The notes under the pieces are model-generated. The model worked only from the letters and a program-made list of their open reading frames with translations. It ran no database searches and was not told where the DNA came from. The translations under genes were made by a program, and so were the position numbers. This document shows, one piece after another, positions 36,801 to 44,375 of a stretch of 56,383 nt of DNA. The stretch spans positions 1 through 56,383 of the forward strand of contig CAJTZS010000026.1 in NCBI GenBank assembly GCA_910584055.1, in the 5' to 3' direction. This stretch comes from an uncultured Muribaculaceae bacterium. Its GTDB lineage: Bacteria > Bacteroidota > Bacteroidia > Bacteroidales > Muribaculaceae. The first letter of the stretch is position 1. Every line of letters starts with the position of its first letter.

Positions 36801-38666
36801 TTCGGCAATGGTCATTTTCGGACCGGCATTGGTCTTGACCATCTTGACGGGTGACAACACGGAGGCTGCGCCCCAACGGTTCACAGCCTGAACAGCCACA
36901 TAATACGACGTTAGGTTGGCAAGGCCTGTTATTTCAACGGAACAGGGGTCTCCCGAGTTCAAGAACTTGGAATCAACCACCACGCGCGGAAGCTTAGTCA
37001 AGTCGCTCTCGGCCGTAAACGGTTCTGTTGAATAATATACGATATGGTTGTTTACGTTGTTGTCGGGAGATGCAGGGACTATCCAGCTCACGCTTATATA
37101 ATCCTGCGCTGCAATGATGTCGAAATCGCTGACAGCATCGGGAGCTCCGCTTTGATTCATGTTCACGGCCTTGGTGGCATCAAGGTAGCCGGTTCCGAAG
37201 AGACCTTCCACTTTTTTGTTATCGCCATAGCCATAGAAATCATTTACGGATGTGAGAAGCTGCGTGCGCAATGTCTCGTTCAAGAAAGTCGGGGAACCAT
37301 ATTTCGAAAGGATAAGGGCAGCGACACCCGATACGTGTGGCGTAGCCATAGATGTCCCCTCGTTATATCCGTATTCGTTGCCGGGAAGAGTGGAAAGGAC
37401 TCCCTGAGCTTCTCCATAATCCAAAAGACCGCCGGGGGCGACAATGTCAGTGCCCGGACCGTTGCAGGAATAAGATGCGGGAGTAAGTTCCGAAGTCATA
37501 GCGGCCACACCGATAACTTTTTCATAGCAGCCGGGGTAGAAATCTCCGGTCTTTCCCTCGTTACCCATAGCGAAGATACAGAGACCGCCGCTCATCTTGT
37601 CTGAACGCGCCTTCTCCGTGAAATAGTCGATGGCATTAAGCACCGCCTCCTCATAATAGCCGGCTGTGGGCCAACCCCATGAACACTGGGCGATCGTAGC
37701 GCCCCTCTCGGCGGCATAAACCAAAGCGGCGGCAAAATCGCCGTCGGCAGTGCCCGAACGGGAGTCAAACACCTGACAAGAAATCATCTTCACCCCGGAA
37801 TTGGGGGAGCCGTCACCGCCTGCAACACCGCCGACACCAATGCCGTTGTTGTTTACGGCCGCAACCGTTCCGGCCACGTGAGTTCCGTGGGAATGGGGAT
37901 AAATCTTCGGCTCGTTGGTACAGAAGTTCCAGCCATAGATATCGTCGGGATAGCCGTTGTCATCGTCATCTATACCCTCTTTACCGTTAAGCTCAGCTTC
38001 GTTGACATACATGTTTGCGGCAAGGTCTTCATGGGTATAATCCACACCGCCGTCGATAATCGCTACAAGAACGTCTTTATTTCCTGTTGTCGATTTCCAG
38101 GCATCGAAAAGATTGATATCCGCACCGACAACGCTGTATGGTATATTACCGAAATTCTGATAATGCCATTGTTGCGGCAGGAACGGGTCGTTGAAAGGCA
38201 TCGTCGCAGGAGCTTTCACCGCCTTGCTGCGGTCAAGCTTCCTGAAACCTTTCGTACCCTCCTTGAGGCTCATCGGGGTTACAAGTTCCGAACGCTCCAC
38301 ACCTGCTGTCGAAGCGAAAACCTTTCTCGCCTCTTCAGAAGACACAGACTCGTCGAAACTTACCACATACCAACGGTCAAGTCCGTACTTCGCCCTGTCC
38401 TTTGCAAATTTCTCAACATAAGGAAGCATCGGGCGGATGCTGACCGCTTTAACATCACGGGCCGCCCGGTCAAGAGGCGTGATTCCGGTTGTCACAACAC
38501 CGCGCGACTGCATCAGCGGGGCATGTCCCACTTTCAGAGCCACCTCAGGCTGCAACTTAACGCGTATCACACCCTTCTTGGGTGACGCACCCGCATCAGC
38601 TCCTTGTGCCACGCCTGAACAGAACATTGCCGCTACAAGCATTACACACATTAGAAGTTTCTGCAT
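30852..38666 (-). CDS. Giant secreted subtilisin-like (S8) protease with C-terminal sorting domain
   Basis: A 2604-residue exported protein. A signal peptide (1-22) and a pro-region (about 30-160) are followed by a complete S8 catalytic domain with Asp205 (IIDGGVDY), His260 (HGTHVAG), oxyanion Asn369 (AMGNEG) and Ser439 (GTSMATPHVSG). Behind it come a fibronectin-III-like domain (about 515-610), several Ig-like/ASPM-SPD2-Hydin-type beta repeats and cadherin-like repeats near 2330-2530. The tail (VYDAAGKLVGSDIVD...NPAGVYMLRV) is a type A sorting domain, so it is probably carried to the surface by the type IX system. A likely role is degradation of host or dietary protein at the cell surface. 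It is far longer than typical subtilisins. Confidence 0.92.
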   Translation of the reverse strand: MQKLLMCVMLVAAMFCSGVAQGADAGASPKKGVIRVKLQPEVALKVGHAPLMQSRGVVTTGITPLDRAARDVKAVSIRPMLPYVEKFAKDRAKYGLDRWYVVSFDESVSSEEARKVFASTAGVERSELVTPMSLKEGTKGFRKLDRSKAVKAPATMPFNDPFLPQQWHYQNFGNIPYSVVGADINLFDAWKSTTGNKDVLVAIIDGGVDYTHEDLAANMYVNEAELNGKEGIDDDDNGYPDDIYGWNFCTNEPKIYPHSHGTHVAGTVAAVNNNGIGVGGVAGGDGSPNSGVKMISCQVFDSRSGTADGDFAAALVYAAERGATIAQCSWGWPTAGYYEEAVLNAIDYFTEKARSDKMSGGLCIFAMGNEGKTGDFYPGCYEKVIGVAAMTSELTPASYSCNGPGTDIVAPGGLLDYGEAQGVLSTLPGNEYGYNEGTSMATPHVSGVAALILSKYGSPTFLNETLRTQLLTSVNDFYGYGDNKKVEGLFGTGYLDATKAVNMNQSGAPDAVSDFDIIAAQDYISVSWIVPASPDNNVNNHIVYYSTEPFTAESDLTKLPRVVVDSKFLNSGDPCSVEITGLANLTSYYVAVQAVNRWGAASVLSPVKMVKTNAGPKMTIAESSLSMGATASAPVATGTLTIGNEAEGLLKWEASKSTLSAQLQSRRPAPGSVRPFSGKLSTAAASRAAVAASAEYDADDYPQEIYTYDQLYAMIGETDKTLPNSLAQWFKVDAQKYPEGFNLTALYFEAPEGIWGENPKISIYKGDVSISVASLITEVDYQFFTYNYNISLPEQIHFAPGESFWVVAHFDAGQEGYPLGMAHAPDANAGTSSFMSNDMGKTWVQLAAALKGSSYESLADQFVWGVKARSLNPDWSQVLELDPISGIVKQGETQSVAVKADGRKLVNGTYNLAVKLSTNESDAKMKSVPVTLTVAGNGPQVVVPKVVDFGSLLVGQSKTLVAEVYNKGFGSFRGSEWGPAIYQENITVSSDNFSGPDYVQSGFPARTTTKVELKYTPKEAGSHTATVTFTDSEGREVKILVRGVATEPAKVAVEPSVVEAGTLTLGEDAKELSFKISNEGKYPLEYVFPKFSDQTVEGAAKLHKFGYTISSTLDGYNEFTYVPAPSLVNLTDVTSTFNDNVYLSKAISLGFSFPYYGKTYDKVYITSFGGVLFVPNADETFRSPLTETSSSILGTGLVSAYGRQLQMGPESKVEYGWKDGNFVVNFTNVLALVYDTEYAPASFHMSLAPSGDIEIFYDDYNGEMLFQSGSTLFCGINDPELADQVTVTSADMADYFGVQEPTSDNQRFREFGTGTAVRFEAPQAQFVRTLEPAAGLIAPGESVDVKATVSVDEDMNAGETFNNLAIVTNDPAPAVSFVRFNASIDPKGLDAKATIEDTAIDFGEVFRTSEFIVPVTVRNTGHNVLTVNLPQMESNKMSVANSDVFPYMVKAGNSVDIMVKVPTDTEGDISDKMTVTTDVNEMTVMLKGKVIGCPAADLSFDAINETVASGTPLSKTLEISNSGNEPLVYAFTPNEDVKVTVPENEDSKVSYVYGASVDKEAEFNWIDIVDNGLGEQNAFRYYNSHDYVEVELPFAFPFYGKKYTKMYVYNTGFVSFTERRDDKIWPEPPADFPQGTVFSNIIAPYWGLHSMNTTKTAGTYHYVTEDRAVVSFMEYGNSMNYGVCYQLILEKDGSFKFQYKDYDENSVIMSAFGLAGVSNETATESIQLPERYIAFGNAVSFSPVFTNTIAPGAKHEVKVDVNTNRMAGVCETTLALNTNVPSKEKIAIPVNVTVTGEAKPSIPESAEIENVLGYMSTDMSDPIVQMGLPYAAKFAVANEGTANYILEYVSYEPVMEEDPEFPGFDMPAFTLMAELPELDMWTGEPTGGKMWQPVDPGFFQPMEVGAAPVRFAMAITPGQTWQTPGVYNIPVTIGYRLDPSDETPVEKVVNVKFSITPAPSMTLDKEEIRVENAADDHISVETVKIGNVGEYKLTYSLTLDPTGVGEVDDDFGGGVAPMFAKESKKNSYKAAPFSVEKGLLDKKVMAYADNDETVNPFDLPTNFAYTQALYYDAMPGNTNSWNYGVGTLFDTFKASTSFVAPKNGINISHVYLPVVTEELENATIKVELVSGNDPETGELIGKGAFIATPNPDKPTMGRFYVAALERPVYMNPGEEFCMVVTYPEGIKYPSFICAKEEPVTNGRYMAWTEESGWYDVAELLESQIGSAGYMMTCLETKSGEPWIKLLNEESEGEVAVNGNVDVKVQVNAAAARLEKGNKAMIVIKTNDPAMPKINFPVYLDLNSSPEISAPANKVYAKEGESTLVTVMVSDPDKDDLSISLEDASKLASIKEVTVDVSDADAVVTKGEDGVFKVTGATLPVAVKVEIAPDFGTAGNYGFKLTVADDKGHSANASVAYEVEKVNRAPIAVEGKTVEVKVGELSEVVDFSELFTDPDGDAMTYAFAFNANDVADAYTTDSGVVFRGKGIGNATATVTATDDKGMSTPMTLTVNVTDASGVEDAMADSSKLVNVKENPVNEDLIMIANTSARLTIEVYDAAGKLVGSDIVDAVAGMELRLGMGGNPAGVYMLRVAADDKAETHRLYKK

Positions 38667-38737
38667 AAGCTGTTATTGTTTAGTTGTTTATAATAATTCA
38701 AGTTATTTACTTATACAAAGAAAATAACATTAATATG

Positions 38738-38745
38738 CAAAGTTA
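38738..38745 (-). promoter_or_regulatory. Candidate -7 box of the giant protease gene
   Basis: TAACTTTG on the minus strand matches TAnnTTTG and lies 72 bp before the start codon. No TTTG is visible at the usual distance further upstream, so support is partial. Confidence 0.4.
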
Positions 38746-38841
38746 GTAAAATTAATCAGATTCTATAACATCGGTGAAAATTTTTAACTAAAAGTGCTAA
38801 AAACGATATAGTTTCTTAACAATTTCCATTTCCTTAACACA

Positions 38842-38877
38842 AAGGCGGTCAACATGGATTTTCCATGTGACCGCCTT
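38842..38877 (-). terminator. Terminator after the 543-residue secreted protein gene
   Basis: On the minus strand AAGGCGGTCACATGG pairs with CCATGTTGACCGCCTT (one bulge, loop AAAAT), followed by TGTGTTAAGG. It begins 29 bp after the stop codon at 38907 and separates the gene from the giant protease. Confidence 0.7.
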
Positions 38878-38906
38878 AATGGATACTATAAGCTTTTATG
38901 GAGTGT

Positions 38907-40538
38907 TTATCTCAAATTCTTGGTTATTTTCCTACTGCCGTCGGTAAGGATCTCAACCTTTATAAACGCGCCTTTCTCGGGTGACTTTGTCAGCTTTCTT
39001 CCGGCAATATCGAAATATTCGGTCGCAACCACCATTTTTTCAGCATCGATATCACCCACTCCTGACGATCCTGTCTGCTTGACGGTTATGACATAATTCA
39101 TTGCCGGTCCGGTAATTGTTATATGACCTTCACGGTCAGTGTCTGTCGGCGTAGCAGTCACTGTAAACATATTGTCAGATGCAACTTCCTGGGCGGCATC
39201 TATAGTGAAATCAAGCCATTCTGCATCCTTGACAATCTTGACATACTTGTTATCCAAAGGATAATATGAGTTGAAGACAAGTTTTCTGTCGCCCCCTGCA
39301 AGCGGCATCTCAATCTCGGACATACCTGATTTTTCAAAAATCCAAGCGAAATCGCCATCCACCATCCAGAGGAAATCGCATGCACACAATTTTTTAGTGC
39401 TGCCTCTACCCTCATCATAAATCTTGCTGTCATAGAAATAACCTGTGTCTACCTTGCCATTGTCGTCCCATTCCAGCAAAACACCGCAATTGTGTGGCCA
39501 AGGACATTCATCCCCTCCTTCCCAAACAGTTCCGGATCCCAATATGGGCTGCAGTTTACTGAATGATCCTTCCGCTGCAAAACCCTCGAGAACAGCCATG
39601 AACGCGCAATCTATTGTTATTGGAGACGAAGCATCGGATGCATTCGGATTTTCAAGATCAAATAGAAGGCTCTTGTCGGAACCCGGGGCAATCACTTTCT
39701 CACCCCTGGCAATCACCTCATCCGTTGGAATGCCTGACGCATCAAGTTTATAGAGTGTCATGGTGAGCGTTGTTTCCTTCAATGCCGTATATTCGATCCA
39801 CCCCCAGATTTTGGTTATGGCATACGGTGCATCCGGTGCATGAAATATATTGTAGAAGCCCTTCATCTTTAGATCCTTCTTCTCGGGGAATACGGGAGTC
39901 CATTTTGTCACTGAATATGGATCGGCAGCTGTAGGCACATACTTCAGTGATCCGAAAGTTGTAGTCATCTTTCCATTCACATCCCTATAAAACATCTCGG
40001 AATACGGAGTCATGCCGAAATCGAGAGAGCCCTCCTGAAACACGATTGCACTTGGACCGCCAAACCTATAGATGATATCCGGGGAATATGTAAGCTCCGC
40101 TTCCCCAACCTTCTCCGTAAGTACAGGCGCACTCCACCATCCATTGTTGAAAGGATAACTGAGTGTAAGATCCTTCTCACCGCTCTTCAACAGCTCCGAA
40201 CCTTGACCCGCTCCATCCGGAGAATCATATGTCCATTCGAAGGAGATTCCTGGAGTTGACAAATCAACGGAAACATTGCGCCATGTCTGGGCCTTATAAG
40301 CGGCTCCCCTCCGCGCCCTATGGCTATAATAGCTAAGATTAGGGGTATAACCCATCGTGAAAAGATTCGACGGCTCAATATATTTCACATCTTGTGCGAA
40401 ATCTCCGGCACGCGTACGACCTTCTGATACTGTTTTAGCAGCTAACCTCCCCTCGTTGTGTTCGGTATGCGGAGACTGCGCAACAGACGTAAGGGACAAA
40501 GCCGACGTTGCGGCGAGCATTAGGTAAATTCTTTTCAT
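38907..40538 (-). CDS. Secreted protein of unknown function with C-terminal sorting-type domain
   Basis: A 543-residue protein with a signal peptide (about 1-20, LAATSALSLTSVAQ). The body is beta-rich with no catalytic motif that I recognise. Residues about 425-490 resemble a BACON-like domain (VKDAEWLDFTIDAAQ, closing YVITVKQTGSSG). The last 45 residues (YFDIAGRKLTKSPEKGAFIK) look like the short C-terminal sorting tails of Bacteroidetes secreted proteins. It is separated from the giant protease gene by a terminator, so the two are probably expressed independently, although both end in sorting-type tails. A structural or binding role at the cell surface is the best guess. Confidence 0.7.
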   Translation of the reverse strand: MKRIYLMLAATSALSLTSVAQSPHTEHNEGRLAAKTVSEGRTRAGDFAQDVKYIEPSNLFTMGYTPNLSYYSHRARRGAAYKAQTWRNVSVDLSTPGISFEWTYDSPDGAGQGSELLKSGEKDLTLSYPFNNGWWSAPVLTEKVGEAELTYSPDIIYRFGGPSAIVFQEGSLDFGMTPYSEMFYRDVNGKMTTTFGSLKYVPTAADPYSVTKWTPVFPEKKDLKMKGFYNIFHAPDAPYAITKIWGWIEYTALKETTLTMTLYKLDASGIPTDEVIARGEKVIAPGSDKSLLFDLENPNASDASSPITIDCAFMAVLEGFAAEGSFSKLQPILGSGTVWEGGDECPWPHNCGVLLEWDDNGKVDTGYFYDSKIYDEGRGSTKKLCACDFLWMVDGDFAWIFEKSGMSEIEMPLAGGDRKLVFNSYYPLDNKYVKIVKDAEWLDFTIDAAQEVASDNMFTVTATPTDTDREGHITITGPAMNYVITVKQTGSSGVGDIDAEKMVVATEYFDIAGRKLTKSPEKGAFIKVEILTDGSRKITKNLR

Positions 40539-40632
40539 AGTTTCTGGAATTTAGAGTTATTAAATATTCTTTTGTCAGAGGAACATTGGAAACAATGTCA
40601 TTTTGTCTGCGCTTCCTTATTCACCCCTGTAG

Positions 40633-40640
40633 CAAAATTA
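40633..40640 (-). promoter_or_regulatory. Candidate -7 box of the 543-residue protein gene
   Basis: TAATTTTG on the minus strand fits TAnnTTTG, 95 bp before the start codon. The -33 element is not clear. The gap 40539-40700 holds nothing else recognisable. Confidence 0.35.
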
Positions 40641-40700
40641 TTAACTAAAACTTCCCGAAACATTAACCCAAGTTAAAAAACAATAGATCCGCCAATTTTT

Positions 40701-41297
40701 TTACGTATGTTTCCCTTCGCGGAGGATTTCGCTCTTTATTCGGCTGAGGTGCACTTCAGTGATGCCAAGGTATGATGCCAGATGACGCGAGGAAACTTTC
40801 AATATGATTTCCGGCCAGCCCTCGATTAGTTGCCTTAGTCGCTCTTTGGCATCACCGGAAATCAGCCTGTTCTTTAATTCCGCATGATAGAGTTGATTCT
40901 GATTGGCCTCCATCACCCATATTGCAAACTCATGATATTTCTCTATCATCATCCGGAAAACCGACGCCGGAATCCTTACCACTTCCGACGGCACACATGC
41001 CTCGAACCTATAATATGATGCTTCCTGACCATAAAAGCAATGAAAAGAGATAAGAAGCGTTCCGGGCAACGCAAAGCCTGCAGTGCGTTCGGATGTCTTG
41101 TCCATGAATGTGCCGCGAATAAGTCCGGATTTCACGAAATATACGTCAGGATCAAAATCTCCCGCATCAATCATGGCTTCCTTGCGTTTCAATGTGCGAA
41201 CCGTAGAATATGAGAAAAGTTCTTCCCACAATGCTTCCGGAATCCGGATCTTGGCTTCTTCGGAGATAAGTTCTATCAGTTTGGCGATATCTTTCAT
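40701..41297 (-). CDS. Crp/Fnr-family transcriptional regulator
   Basis: A 198-residue regulator with an N-terminal cyclic-nucleotide-binding-like beta-roll (about 25-120, with DPDVYFVKSGLIRG) and a C-terminal helix-turn-helix (VSSRHLASYLGITEVHLSRI, about 168-187). Many Bacteroidetes members of this family have no known ligand. Its ATG overlaps the TGA stop of neuC (ATGA), so it is translationally coupled to the nonulosonic-acid operon and ends that operon. It may regulate its own cluster, but no binding site could be assigned. Confidence 0.85.
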   Translation of the reverse strand: MKDIAKLIELISEEAKIRIPEALWEELFSYSTVRTLKRKEAMIDAGDFDPDVYFVKSGLIRGTFMDKTSERTAGFALPGTLLISFHCFYGQEASYYRFEACVPSEVVRIPASVFRMMIEKYHEFAIWVMEANQNQLYHAELKNRLISGDAKERLRQLIEGWPEIILKVSSRHLASYLGITEVHLSRIKSEILREGKHT

Positions 41298-42478
41298 CGG
41301 TTGAAATCAAAAAAATGTTTCGGCATGCATTTATGCATCGGCAGATGTGTCAACATCCTGTGGATAGACTCAACAGTGCCGGGTTGGTGATAAGGATTCT
41401 CGCCATGAATCCGGCAATATGCCCTCATTTCTTTTGACAACACGCGCTGCAATCCCTCCGCGATATCCTTCTTTTCCACCTTTGAGTCGACGACAGTGTT
41501 TCCACGGGTCCGTCCCTTCTGACGGTCTCCGACATTCAAAGTCGGCACCCCGAAGGAGGGGGCTTCAATCAGGCCGCTTGAAGAATTGCCTACCACAGCT
41601 GCGGCATGTGCCAACGCCGAATAATACCTTTTCCTTCCCAGAGACGTGACTGCAATTGCCCTACCTTCGCTCCCGCGGCACCAGTCGCTAAACAATTTAG
41701 CGACCTCGCGCCCTTCGGCATCAGAATTCGGCATCGTTACAATAACCCCCACTTTTCCGTTCTCAGCCCCATTGAGAAAAACTTCCTCAATTGCCTGCAG
41801 CAAGGCCATAGTCTGAGATTTCGCCTCGCCAGGCTGCATTGTAACGGGATGAAAGGTCACTATTATGAAATCTTCCGCAAGCGGGACACCGATATCCGAA
41901 GCCAGCTCATCTATGGTCATGGGGGTGAAGCGGGAAATCTCATCCACGGCCGGGCTGCCGACATTGAAAACCCTTTCAGGCTCTTCACCCATCTGAATCA
42001 CACGATTCCTATACTCCTCCGTTGAAGTGAAATGATAGGTAGACAGTTTAGTAATGGCATGCCTGATTGAATCATCGTAAGCGCCCTCCGTGATTTCGCC
42101 TCCGTGAAGATGCGCCACCGGTATCCCGAAAACCACAGCTGCGGAAGCTGCGGAAAGCATCTCGTAGCGATCCCCCAGAATCAACACAAGATCCGGATTC
42201 AGACGGGCATAAGCATCCGAGAGCCCTGTCATGGCGACACCCATGGCGTGTACCGTGCCGTGCGGTGAATCGTCATCAAGAGGGAGGGGAATCCTGAAAT
42301 CCACATCGAAGCCGTCTTCGATTATTTCATTCACGGTCATTCCATAAGCGGGAGAAAGATGCATGTTCGTGGCCACCACCTGAAGGCACACGCCCTCGGT
42401 TGCTTTCAGCCGTCTCATCAACCCGCTAAGTATACCATACTCGGCGCGCGTCCCCGTCACCACGCAAATCTTCCTCAT
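41294..42478 (-). CDS. neuC: UDP-GlcNAc 2-epimerase (hydrolysing), NeuC/LegG type
   Basis: A 394-residue cytoplasmic enzyme of the UDP-GlcNAc 2-epimerase fold. It would turn a UDP-N-acetylhexosamine (or its 4-amino-6-deoxy form) into the free 2-epimer, the substrate of NeuB. Diagnostic stretches are VVTGTRAEYGILSGLM at the start, LILGDRYEMLSAASA, VAHLHGGEITEGAYDD and VVGNSSSGLIEAPSFGVPTLNVGDRQKGR, all typical of hydrolysing NeuC enzymes. It lies 19 bp after neuB and overlaps the downstream regulator by 4 bp. Whether it acts in sialic or legionaminic acid synthesis cannot be read from sequence alone; the LegC-type aminotransferase upstream favours the latter. Confidence 0.92.
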   Translation of the reverse strand: MRKICVVTGTRAEYGILSGLMRRLKATEGVCLQVVATNMHLSPAYGMTVNEIIEDGFDVDFRIPLPLDDDSPHGTVHAMGVAMTGLSDAYARLNPDLVLILGDRYEMLSAASAAVVFGIPVAHLHGGEITEGAYDDSIRHAITKLSTYHFTSTEEYRNRVIQMGEEPERVFNVGSPAVDEISRFTPMTIDELASDIGVPLAEDFIIVTFHPVTMQPGEAKSQTMALLQAIEEVFLNGAENGKVGVIVTMPNSDAEGREVAKLFSDWCRGSEGRAIAVTSLGRKRYYSALAHAAAVVGNSSSGLIEAPSFGVPTLNVGDRQKGRTRGNTVVDSKVEKKDIAEGLQRVLSKEMRAYCRIHGENPYHQPGTVESIHRMLTHLPMHKCMPKHFFDFNR

Positions 42479-42497
42479 ATCATATAGCCTTTATACA

Positions 42498-43502
42498 TCA
42501 GACATCAAGTTCGATGGGTTCGTCCCGGTCATAATCACGCATGGCCAGGGTTCCCTCCACCTCATGCCAACGCATGGGAGAAATTCCTCCTCCCGGACGT
42601 TTCGAGGTCATGTTCTCATCTGTCAGCAATTCGCCCTTATTTATATGTCGCGATGCCACAATGCTCTTTCTGGCCACATCCCTGTTGGCAGACTCCGACG
42701 GCGTCATGCGTTTCACCCCGTCTCCAAGAGCCGTCTCCACATTTCTTATAGCGGAAACCATAGCCTTGAGTTCTTCAGGTTCAAGGGAAGCCTTATGGTC
42801 GGGACCGGGAAGATCACGCGAAAGCGTGAAATGCTTCTCTATTACAGTCGCCCCGAGGGCGGCAGCGGCAACAGGGATCTCGATACCAACCGTATGATCT
42901 GAAAACCCGACCTTATCGGAAAAGGCTCGCAGTGACAGCATCGCACGAAGATTCACGTCTTCCATAGGTGTAGGATACTGTGTGTTGCAATGAAGCAACG
43001 TAACCTTGGAAAGTTCCTGTCCGTTATCTGCCAGGGCACGCATCGCGGCATCCACATCCGTCATGTCGCTCATCCCCGTCGACAGGATCACCTCTTCATT
43101 ATATCCGGCAATCTTCTTCAGATAAGGATAATTCGTTATTTCCCCTGAAGGAATCTTCCAAACTCCAAGATTCAAGCCATGCAGGAAATCAATACTGTCA
43201 AGATCAAAAGCGGTCGACAAAAAACTGACGCCTTTCTTTCTGCAATAATCTATAAGTTGTAAATGGTCGTCTTCGGTGAGTTCAAGCCGCTTGAGCATCG
43301 AAAATTGGGATTCCTCTCCTCCTATGGTGTTTTTCTTCTGATAATCAGCTTTAACCGCGCTTTCTGTCACTAAATTCTCGGTCTTGAAAGTCTGAAACTT
43401 CACATAATCGACACCGGCATCGGCCGCTGCATCCACCAGCTGCATCGCTGTCTCCAATGATCCGTTATGATTCACTCCCGCCTCTGCAATAATCGTCACC
43501 AC
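42498..43502 (-). CDS. neuB: N-acetylneuraminate/legionaminate synthase, NeuB type
   Basis: A 334-residue nonulosonic acid synthase that condenses a 2-epimer amino sugar with phosphoenolpyruvate. The TIM barrel has IIAEAGVNHNGS, DYVKFQTFKTENLV, WKIPSGEITNYPYLKKIA and VGFSDHTVGIEIPVAAAALG; the C-terminal SAF (antifreeze-like) domain is at about 275-334 (VARKSIVASRHINKGELLT). The start codon is GTG; a second GTG follows immediately, so the true start may be one codon later. neuC follows after 19 bp. It acts in the cytoplasm. Confidence 0.93.
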   Translation of the reverse strand: MVTIIAEAGVNHNGSLETAMQLVDAAADAGVDYVKFQTFKTENLVTESAVKADYQKKNTIGGEESQFSMLKRLELTEDDHLQLIDYCRKKGVSFLSTAFDLDSIDFLHGLNLGVWKIPSGEITNYPYLKKIAGYNEEVILSTGMSDMTDVDAAMRALADNGQELSKVTLLHCNTQYPTPMEDVNLRAMLSLRAFSDKVGFSDHTVGIEIPVAAAALGATVIEKHFTLSRDLPGPDHKASLEPEELKAMVSAIRNVETALGDGVKRMTPSESANRDVARKSIVASRHINKGELLTDENMTSKRPGGGISPMRWHEVEGTLAMRDYDRDEPIELDV

Positions 43503-43508
43503 TCCAGA

Positions 43509-43541
43509 TAATGTTTAATGTGTAATGTGAAATGTTTAATG
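43509..43541. repeat. TAATGTK heptamer repeat, short copy
   Basis: Between neuD and neuB the heptamers TAATGTT, TAATGTG and AAATGTT recur in phase, ending in TAATG. The same repeat family forms the larger array at 46713-46860. The whole 50-bp gap is made mostly of this repeat. Confidence 0.7.
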
Positions 43542-43552
43542 AATCCAATTCC

Positions 43553-44191
43553 TTATTTGATTTTGCGAGCGGGATAGCCTACGTACGTACCGGGCATCAC
43601 CGCATCTTTCGCCACTAAAGATCCGGCACCGATAAACACATCATCGCCCACAGTAATTCCCTGGACAAGCGTTGCCCCGCTACCTATGAAACAACAGCTG
43701 CCAACACGGCACGCTCCGTTTATCCTTGCTCCGGTGGAGACATGGGTACAGTCTCCCACTTCGGAATCATGCTCCACAATCGCACCGCTGTTGATTATAA
43801 CAGACTCTCCGACAACTGCCGAAGAATTGACCACAGCCTGATGCAACACTACAGTGCCCTCCCCTATAGTGGCACGCGGCGATACGAATGCCGTAGAAGC
43901 AATAACCTTGGCAAGCGTTCCCCCGGCTTCTTTAACCCTTTTATGAAGGTTCTGACGGGGAACCGGATTCTCTATCGCTCCCAAAGTAACGATAAATTCA
44001 CAGTCCTCCACAAATGAAGAAATATCTTCATCACTACCTATAACCGGATATCCCGACACTGTTGTGCCTACCCTGTCCGGCATATCAAGAATGCCGCGAA
44101 TTTTCATCCCCGCGCTTTCGGCGGCATCGATCACCGACCGGCAATGTCCTCCACCTCCGACAAGTATCAGTTCCTTTCTAACTTTTCGCAT
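43553..44191 (-). CDS. neuD: NeuD/PglD-type sugar O/N-acyltransferase
   Basis: A 212-residue acetyltransferase. An N-terminal Rossmann-like part (ILVGGGGHCRSVIDAAESAG, a typical NeuD/PglD opening) is followed by a left-handed beta-helix of hexapeptide repeats from about residue 95 (VSPRATIGEGTVVLHQAVV to IGAGSLVAKDAVMPG). The His within VEHDSEVGDCTHVS is the likely catalytic base. It would acetylate an amino group (PglD/LegH type) or a hydroxyl of the nonulosonic acid. It lies between the aminotransferase and neuB, matching the order of steps in the legionaminic-type pathway. Confidence 0.87.
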   Translation of the reverse strand: MRKVRKELILVGGGGHCRSVIDAAESAGMKIRGILDMPDRVGTTVSGYPVIGSDEDISSFVEDCEFIVTLGAIENPVPRQNLHKRVKEAGGTLAKVIASTAFVSPRATIGEGTVVLHQAVVNSSAVVGESVIINSGAIVEHDSEVGDCTHVSTGARINGACRVGSCCFIGSGATLVQGITVGDDVFIGAGSLVAKDAVMPGTYVGYPARKIK

Positions 44192-44239
44192 GAAATCAAT
44201 CTTAATAAGTTCAAACCATTAAAACCAATAAAAACCATT

Positions 44240-44345
44240 TGCACTTCGTGCATTTTAATATTTATTGCCTCCAACCACTAACAACAACTTGACAACCATA
44301 TATTTAACACGAGACATAAAAGTGGTTGTCAGGTGGTTGTTAGTG
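44240..44345. repeat. Inverted repeats in the gap between legC-like gene and neuD
   Basis: A 23-bp arm at 44276-44298 (beginning CACTAACAACA) pairs with 44323-44345 with two mismatches around a 24-base AT-rich loop. Nearer neuD, TGCAC, TTC, GTGCA (44240-44252) forms a small stem that on the minus strand is followed by a T-rich run. Together they may attenuate readthrough from the aminotransferase into neuD. The 184-bp gap contains no gene. Confidence 0.55.
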
Positions 44346-44375
44346 ATTAGAAGTAAAAAAATTTTTTAATATTAT

